Below, in pieces: positions 58,410 to 64,000 of a stretch of DNA of 64,000 bases. The DNA is from DATJMJ01 sp035503915. GTDB taxonomy: Bacteria > Actinomycetota > Acidimicrobiia > Acidimicrobiales > Palsa-688. How positions within the stretch are numbered: the stretch's first letter is position 1; each line of letters begins with the position of its first letter. The stretch covers positions 1 through 64,000 of the forward strand of contig DATJSU010000002.1 of assembly GCA_035503915.1 (NCBI GenBank), in the 5' to 3' direction. The notes below the pieces were generated by a model. It was not told where the DNA came from, searched no databases, and saw nothing but the letters and a program-made list of their open reading frames with translations. Made by a program: the position numbers and the translations under genes.

Positions 58410-61400
58410 CTAGGAGCCCGAGCCGGGGGCCGGCGCCGACCTCGGCCCCGAGAGCAGCTGGTTCACGGCTCGTTGGATGCGCTCCTCGCTCACCGGGACC
58501 TTCGTGCCAAGCGACTGAGCGAAGAAGCTGACGCGTAGCTCCTCGACCAACCAGGAAAGGTCCTCCAACTGGCTCACCACGCCAGGTGGGAGCTGTTCCG
58601 CGCGAGCTTGAGCGACCGCTTCGCCCAAAGCGCGGGCGATTTCCCGCGCCCGGGAAGCAAGAGCGGCATCCCGGCGCGCCTCGGCGGGGAGCCTGTCGAG
58701 CCGGCGCTCCAATGCTGTCAAGTACCGCTCGATGTCAGGGAGCCGCGCGAGCCCCGCTCTGCTGGCAACGAAGCGGCGAGAGAGCATGGCGAGTTGAGAC
58801 GCAACGTCGTCCAGCGAAGCCTGCACGTTGGTGCCGAACTTCGCTCGCAGGGAACTGCTCCGCTTGTCCAGCTCAGCAGCCCTGGAAATAATGGCCGCGG
58901 CGGCTCGCAAGCCCTTCCTTGCTTCAGTGCCGAGGTCGCTCCGGACCGCTCCTACCAAGACCTCGAAGGCCTCCCGGCTGCGCGGGGGAGCGCCCAGGGC
59001 GAAGATTTGCTGGTCAACGGCGGCGGTCACGACGTCCTCGACAAGTTCGCGGGCCGACAGGTAGCTCCACGAGCCGACCGCTACGAGGGCCAACTTCGTG
59101 CGGTTGTCGACTAGCCGCTCGAGTTGGTCGACCAGTTGGCGTCGAGAGGGAAGGTTCAGCAGTACCAGCCTGCGGACCCCCGAGAGCATGGCGCGCCGAG
59201 CCGCTCCTGGGTCAGGCAAGACGTGCACAGCCACCCTGTCGTCCTCGTCGACCAGGGTGGGGTAACCGCGCACGCGGTAACCCTGCCAATCGGCTTCGAA
59301 AACTTCGGGGACCTCGCCAAAATCCCACGCCGCCGCCTGCCTCCCAGGAGGCCCCCAGGCAACCTGGGCCGACGAGGCGGCGACCTGGAGCGCCTGCTGC
59401 AACTGAGGCTCGAGGCGGGACAAGAGCGCGTCGACTTGCTTGCCGGTGGCAAGCACCCGACCTTGCTCGCCCACGACAGAAAAGGTCGGCGTCAAGTGAG
59501 CCGGTACCTTGGCCCAGTCAAAGTCTCTTGGCGAGACTGGCGTCGCGGCGGCCTCGCTCAATGCCCGTGCCAATAACGGCAGTAGAGGCCCATCAGCCGG
59601 CGCATATTTGGCGAGGAAATCCTGCGCGTGGCCAGGAACAGGCACGAGATGGCGCCGCAAGTCTTTCGGCAGCGAGCGGACCAATGCTGTCACGAGCTCC
59701 AAACGAAGGCCTGGCACCTGCCATTCCAGGCGTTCTTGGCCGAGACGCGGCAGCTCGGCAAGCGGCACCTCGACAATAACCCCATCGTCCGGCTCACCGG
59801 GCTCCCATTTGTAACGGAGGAGGAGCGGTTTTTGACCACTGAAGCTCCAAGCATCAGGGAAGTCGAAGGAACCCAGCTCCGTGGCGCCGGCGGGGAGCAG
59901 GTCTTCAGGGCCGGCTTCCAAGAGGGCTCGTTCACGTGGGCCTTGGAGGCGCCACCATGCGTTGAAGGTGTGGGCCGAAACCACTTCCTCGCCGATGCGA
60001 CGCGCGTAGAAATCAACGAGCGTGCCATTGCCGGCCGCAAGCTCGGGCCGGCGGGCACGTTCCAAGAGCGAGCGGGCGCCTGACAAGACAGCGAGGTTGC
60101 CGCTCACAAATTGCGGCGCCCCCTCCCAGTCGCCCTCGGCCAAACCCTCCGTGATGAACATCTCTCGCGCTGTTTGCGGGTCGAGACGGGCGAGCCCAAT
60201 GCGGCGCCCGACCACGACAGGCAAGCCGTAAAGAGCCGCACGGGCAATGACGACCGCCTCCCCGCGGGCGGGGTCCCAAACAGCTTCACTGTAGGACCAC
60301 TTGAGGAGGTGGGAAGCGACCTCCTCGACCCATTGGGGCCGCGCGGCCGCGACGACCCGTCCCCAGAGCCGGCCAGTCTCGACCAGCTCAGCGGCCATGA
60401 CCCAGCGAGGTGGCTTCTTGGCGAGGGCCGAGCCAGGCCAGAGAGCAAAACGCGCTCCTCTTGGGCCCAAAAAGTCCGCCCGCTCGCCCTCTCGAACACC
60501 GACCTGAGCCACTAGGCCAGCAAGCACTGCCCGGTGCAAGCGGTCCCTCTGAACTGAGGCGCGCTCGGGGCCTTCAGTTCGGCGCCACGCCGGCCCGCCG
60601 GCTAGCTCAACCGCGATTTCCCTCAATTGGGAGTGCACATCCTGCCACTCTCGAGCGCGCTGGTAGGAGATCAGCTCTCTCCTGCACATCCGTCTGAACT
60701 GGCTCGAGCTCAACTCCTGCTGGCGCTCCTCAAGGTATGCCCAGAGGTTGAGGTAGCTGACGAAGTCCGAACCTGGGTCTTCAAAACGAGCGTGCAAGGC
60801 CGCGGCAGCCTCCCGTTTGTCGACAGGACGTTCTCTGGGGTCTTGCACGGAGAGCGCCGAAACGACGACGAGGGCGTCGTCGAGGCAACCAAGACGAGCA
60901 GCTTCGATCACGACCCGGCCATAGCGTGGGTCGACGGGTAGCCTCGCAAGTGACCGCCCGACGGGAGTAAGCGCCCGCGGCCCAACTGCACCGGGTTGAG
61001 GCTCACGCGCACCCCCAGAGGGCGTCGTGAGCGCCCCGATCTCTTCCAGGACGGCGACCCCGTCCCGTATGTTGCGCCGGTCAGGCGGGTCGATGAAGGG
61101 GAAGTCCTCCGCTTCACCGAGCCCGATGGCGGCCATCTGAAGGACAACCGAAGCCAAATTGGTCCGCAGTATTTCGGGTTCAGTAAACGGGCGGCGGGCA
61201 GAAAAATCGGCCTCCGAATAGAGCCGCACGCAAATGCCCGGGCCCAGCCGCCCGCAGCGCCCGGCGCGCTGGTTAGCCGAGGCTTGCGAAACCGGCTCGA
61301 TTGGGAGCCGCTGGACCTTGGTACGCCTGCTGTAGCGCGAGATGCGCGCGGTCCCAACGTCCACTACATAACGGATCCCGGGGACGGTGAGGGATGTTTC

Positions 61401-62435
61401 AGCCACGTTGGTCGCCAGCACTACTCGGCGGCCCGTATGCGGCTCGAAAATCCTGTGCTGTTCGGCTGAAGAAAGCCGGCCAAAAAGGGGCAGCACCTCA
61501 AAGGTGGAGGAGGAGCGGGTGAGCGCCTCGGCAGTGTCGCGAACCTCTCGTTCTCCGGCAAGGAACACAAGGATGTCCCCTGGCCCTTCTGTGCTGAGCT
61601 CCGCTACTGCGTTAACGACTGCTTGGACCTCGTCAACTTCCTCTCCGGCACCGACGGGCTCTCTTGTGCCGTCCGCAACAGGGGCGGAGGCCGGGCCGGG
61701 TGCAGGGCTTGCGCTCGCATCGGGAACAAGCAGACCCTCGTCGTCTTCGGGTTCCTCGCTCGAGCCGAAAGGCTGGTAGCGGATCTCGACCGGGTAAGTC
61801 CGGCCGGAGACCTCGATCACCGGGGCGCCCCAAAAATGCTCGGCGAAACGGGCTGTATCGATCGTGGCGGAAGTGATCACTACCGATAGATCAGGACGCG
61901 ACGGTAGAAGCCTCTTCAGGTACCCGAGTATGAAGTCGATGTTGAGGCTTCGCTCGTGAGCCTCGTCGATGATGAGCGTGTCATAGGCGCGCAGTGCCCG
62001 GTCGTTGTGCAGTTCGGCCAAGAGGACACCGTCAGTCATCACCTTCACCAAGGTGCTGTCGCTCACTCGGTCGGTGAAGCGCACCTTGTAACCGACTGCA
62101 GTGCCGAGAGGTGACCCGAGTTCCTCAGCTACGCGCTCCGCGATGCTGCGTGCGGCGATCCGCCTGGGTTGGGTGTGCCCGATCACCCCCGCGCTCCCCC
62201 GCCCGGCCTCCAGGCACATCTTCGGCAGCTGAGTGCTCTTCCCCGAGCCGGTCTCACCGGCGACGACCAGGACCTGGTTGGCCTTGAGCACGCCAACGAC
62301 CTCGTCCTTTGCCGCTGAAATGGGCAGGTCTTCGGGGTACCGGAGAGGCGCCAACCCCGAACGCGCTCCCGCCCGAGCCTCGGCCCGCGCAAGAGCACGC
62401 GAAGTCCCGACAGCATTGGGGCGCTTCCCGGTCAC
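58410..62435 (-). CDS. hrpA: DEAH-box ATP-dependent RNA helicase HrpA
   Basis: Motif I GETGSGKSTQLPKM at about residue 60, DEAH box IIDEAHERSLNIDF, motif III SATIDTARF and motif VI QRAGRCGRLG identify a DEAH helicase. The HA2 and OB-fold domains and a long DUF3418-like C-terminal half give 1341 aa, the size of HrpA. An acidic Ala/Pro insert sits at about residue 245-275 inside the second RecA domain. HrpA clears collided ribosomes in E. coli. Monocistronic. Confidence 0.96.
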   Translation of the reverse strand: MTGKRPNAVGTSRALARAEARAGARSGLAPLRYPEDLPISAAKDEVVGVLKANQVLVVAGETGSGKSTQLPKMCLEAGRGSAGVIGHTQPRRIAARSIAERVAEELGSPLGTAVGYKVRFTDRVSDSTLVKVMTDGVLLAELHNDRALRAYDTLIIDEAHERSLNIDFILGYLKRLLPSRPDLSVVITSATIDTARFAEHFWGAPVIEVSGRTYPVEIRYQPFGSSEEPEDDEGLLVPDASASPAPGPASAPVADGTREPVGAGEEVDEVQAVVNAVAELSTEGPGDILVFLAGEREVRDTAEALTRSSSTFEVLPLFGRLSSAEQHRIFEPHTGRRVVLATNVAETSLTVPGIRYVVDVGTARISRYSRRTKVQRLPIEPVSQASANQRAGRCGRLGPGICVRLYSEADFSARRPFTEPEILRTNLASVVLQMAAIGLGEAEDFPFIDPPDRRNIRDGVAVLEEIGALTTPSGGAREPQPGAVGPRALTPVGRSLARLPVDPRYGRVVIEAARLGCLDDALVVVSALSVQDPRERPVDKREAAAALHARFEDPGSDFVSYLNLWAYLEERQQELSSSQFRRMCRRELISYQRAREWQDVHSQLREIAVELAGGPAWRRTEGPERASVQRDRLHRAVLAGLVAQVGVREGERADFLGPRGARFALWPGSALAKKPPRWVMAAELVETGRLWGRVVAAARPQWVEEVASHLLKWSYSEAVWDPARGEAVVIARAALYGLPVVVGRRIGLARLDPQTAREMFITEGLAEGDWEGAPQFVSGNLAVLSGARSLLERARRPELAAGNGTLVDFYARRIGEEVVSAHTFNAWWRLQGPRERALLEAGPEDLLPAGATELGSFDFPDAWSFSGQKPLLLRYKWEPGEPDDGVIVEVPLAELPRLGQERLEWQVPGLRLELVTALVRSLPKDLRRHLVPVPGHAQDFLAKYAPADGPLLPLLARALSEAAATPVSPRDFDWAKVPAHLTPTFSVVGEQGRVLATGKQVDALLSRLEPQLQQALQVAASSAQVAWGPPGRQAAAWDFGEVPEVFEADWQGYRVRGYPTLVDEDDRVAVHVLPDPGAARRAMLSGVRRLVLLNLPSRRQLVDQLERLVDNRTKLALVAVGSWSYLSARELVEDVVTAAVDQQIFALGAPPRSREAFEVLVGAVRSDLGTEARKGLRAAAAIISRAAELDKRSSSLRAKFGTNVQASLDDVASQLAMLSRRFVASRAGLARLPDIERYLTALERRLDRLPAEARRDAALASRAREIARALGEAVAQARAEQLPPGVVSQLEDLSWLVEELRVSFFAQSLGTKVPVSEERIQRAVNQLLSGPRSAPAPGSGS

Positions 62436-62503
62436 GGGCTACCAGCTTGCCCGCTCGCTACCGGGGAGCCTGCGCGGGCCCCGAGCAAGCGGCTCTCGTG
62501 ACG

Positions 62504-63610
62504 CTAACCGCCCGCGCGCAGTACCGCGCGCACGCCTCGAGCGATCTCTTTGTCTTCGCGTGCTTCTATAACGAATATGCGGGCCCTGGTAGCGCTGGCG
62601 CTCAGCTCGCGGTCTCCGTCCGCCTCCTCAAGGTTCAGTGCCTCGTCAAGCTCGGCCCCAAGGAACCTGAGCCCAGCACAAGCGCGTTGGCGAACAGGGG
62701 CCGAGTGCTCGCCAACCCCACCGGTAAAGACGAGGGCGTCGAAACCTGCGAGCGCGGCCACCATCGACGCGATGCTGCCTTTCAAGCGGTGAAGGTAGAC
62801 CTGCATGGCGAGGGCAGCGTCGGGGTCTCCGGCGGACTCGGCCTCGAGGACCGAGCGCATGTCGCTCGTGCCCGTGAGGCCAAAGAGACCGGAGCGGTGC
62901 TCGAGAGTCGAAGCCAGCTCGGCGGGCGGCATCCCGACATGCTCTTCGAGCCAGAGCAGGAGCCCAGGGTCGACCGAACCCGAACGGGTCCCCATAACGA
63001 GCCCCTCAAGGGGGGTAAAGCCCATAGTGGTGTCGACCGAGGTCCCGTCGCGCACTGCTGCTAGCGACGCGCCGGACCCGAGATGGCAGGTCACCACACG
63101 GAAGGGGGCTCCCGGCGCCAGGCCCATGAGCTCGCGAGCTCTCCTGGAAGCGTACGCATGCGATAGCCCATGGAACCCGTACCTGCGAAGCTCCCAGCGC
63201 CGCCGCCACTGCGGGGGCAACGCGTACGTGTGTGCAGCCGGCGGGATCGTCGCGTGAAAAGCGGTGTCAAAGCAAGCGACAGTGGGGAGACCCGGGAGCA
63301 AACCGCTCACGGCCCGCAAACCTTGCAACGACTTTGGCTGGTGGAGGGGCGCCAGGTCGGTCAAGGCCTCCAGGCGGCGCTCCACGTTGGGGTCGACCAG
63401 CACGGGGGCAGTGAACTCGGTCCCGCCATGGACGATGCGATGCCCGACGGCATCAAAAGGGCCCGCTTTCTTGACGACCTCTCTCAGGGCATCTTGGTCC
63501 ACCTGCCCACCGGGGGAAGGCACGTTGTGGGACGCGACGAGGTTGTCCTGTTCATCGAGCACCGATATCTTGACGCTGCTCGACCCGGCGTTGACTACGA
63601 GCAGGCGCAT
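62504..63610 (-). CDS. ackA: Acetate kinase
   Basis: Converts acetyl phosphate and ADP to acetate and ATP. LLVVNAGSSSVKISVLD is the N-terminal signature, with FHATIPPAAHTYALP, RRYGFHGLSHAYASRRA, CHLGSGASLAAVRDG and VFTGGVGEHSAPVRQ following. The ATG at 63610 gives 368 aa, a little shorter than the usual 400. It starts 10 bp after the end of the phosphoketolase gene, so acetyl phosphate made there feeds directly into this enzyme. Confidence 0.97.
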   Translation of the reverse strand: MRLLVVNAGSSSVKISVLDEQDNLVASHNVPSPGGQVDQDALREVVKKAGPFDAVGHRIVHGGTEFTAPVLVDPNVERRLEALTDLAPLHQPKSLQGLRAVSGLLPGLPTVACFDTAFHATIPPAAHTYALPPQWRRRWELRRYGFHGLSHAYASRRARELMGLAPGAPFRVVTCHLGSGASLAAVRDGTSVDTTMGFTPLEGLVMGTRSGSVDPGLLLWLEEHVGMPPAELASTLEHRSGLFGLTGTSDMRSVLEAESAGDPDAALAMQVYLHRLKGSIASMVAALAGFDALVFTGGVGEHSAPVRQRACAGLRFLGAELDEALNLEEADGDRELSASATRARIFVIEAREDKEIARGVRAVLRAGG

Positions 63611-63620
63611 GCTGGAGATG

Positions 63621-64000
63621 TCACTGAGCGGGCGGCTGTATGTAGGGCCAGGTCCAGTTGCGCACTTCGGGTTCGTCCTCTCCATCGATGCGGGTGTACG
63701 CGGAGGCTCGGGCGCGCTCGTCCTGCATGTGCTGGCGCAATGACGCCGCGTGCGAACCGAGGAACGGGACACGGTCTATTACGTCCATGACTAGGTGGAA
63801 CCGGTCCAGGTCGTTGAGCATCACCATGTCAAATGGAGTAGTTGTCGTACCCTCTTCCTTGTACCCCCGCACGTGCATGTTGGCATGGTTGCTGCGGCGG
63901 TAAGTGAGGCGGTGGACAAGCCAGGGGTACCCGTGGTAGGCGAAAATGACTGGCTTGTCCTTGGTGAACAAGATGTCGAACTCTGCGTCCGACATGCCGT
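63621..64000 (-). CDS. xfp: Phosphoketolase, C-terminal end (cut by window edge)
   Basis: The visible 126 or so residues are the C-terminal domain of a xylulose-5-P/fructose-6-P phosphoketolase: FTKDKPVIFAYHGYPWLVHR, LTYRRSNHANMHVRGYKEEG, TTTTPFDMVMLNDLDRFHLV and EVRNWTWPYI. The rest of the gene (normally about 800 aa) lies beyond the edge. It cleaves sugar phosphates to acetyl phosphate, used by the adjacent acetate kinase. Confidence 0.95.
   Translation of the reverse strand, partial: GMSDAEFDILFTKDKPVIFAYHGYPWLVHRLTYRRSNHANMHVRGYKEEGTTTTPFDMVMLNDLDRFHLVMDVIDRVPFLGSHAASLRQHMQDERARASAYTRIDGEDEPEVRNWTWPYIQPPAQ

Noticed and set aside
1..64000. tRNA genes, CRISPR arrays, insertion sequences, prophage genes
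   Set aside because: Looked for T-loop consensus, regularly spaced repeats, transposase and phage motifs; found none that hold up. TTCGA matches all fall inside coding genes.

Overview
The window is 64 kb of high-GC chromosome that reads as an actinobacterium, most likely from the class Acidimicrobiia (inference). Support comes from a mycothiol-type DinB enzyme, a DivIVA/SepF/YggT/FtsZ division module, MurE with the DNPR diaminopimelate motif, Thr-rich secreted proteins, frequent GTG/TTG starts and nearly leaderless promoters. The left edge cuts a 16S rRNA gene and the right edge cuts a phosphoketolase gene, both on the minus strand. I see no tRNA gene, CRISPR array, insertion sequence or prophage. 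Most genes are on the minus strand and lie in long operons with 4-bp overlaps.

Region 1 (1-12.4 kb) is accessory. After the rRNA promoter come exported proteins of unknown role: an FG-GAP/PQQ-type propeller with a decayed partial copy nearby, a polytopic membrane protein, and two operons that each pair a Cys-paired BNR-like beta-propeller with an exported protein of unknown fold. One of these propellers carries a frameshift. A small toxin-tail/immunity-like pair and an orphan LuxR-type HTH protein close the region.

Region 2 (12.4-24.8 kb) is arginine biosynthesis. argB-argD-argF-argR-argG are overlapping or closely spaced, followed by a regulator remnant, argH and a 3-methyladenine glycosylase. 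argC lies 4 kb upstream, separated by an MMPL exporter with a divergent MarR regulator, a pterin dehydratase and a decayed MFS fragment. argJ is not in the window. argB and argC have almost identical promoter/operator sequences with an ARG-box-like core, so the two halves are probably still co-regulated by ArgR.

Region 3 (24.8-34.5 kb) is translation: infC (apparent AUA start), rpmI, rplT, a TrmH-family methyltransferase, an orphan soluble histidine kinase, pheS and pheT, followed by a large membrane protein.

Region 4 (34.5-57.5 kb) is division and cell wall. Reading leftwards from mraZ: rsmH, ftsL-like, ftsI, murE, mraY, murD, ftsW, murG, murC, ftsQ, ftsZ, pgeF, yggS, sepF, yggT, divIVA, a DksA/TraR zinc-finger protein, lspA and rluD. 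murF, murB, ddl and ftsA are absent from the cluster. A phosphodiesterase-family protein and an Rrf2 regulator flank it.

Region 5 (57.8-64 kb) holds a small Thr-rich secreted protein, an HrpA-type helicase, and phosphoketolase plus acetate kinase, which together make ATP from acetyl phosphate.
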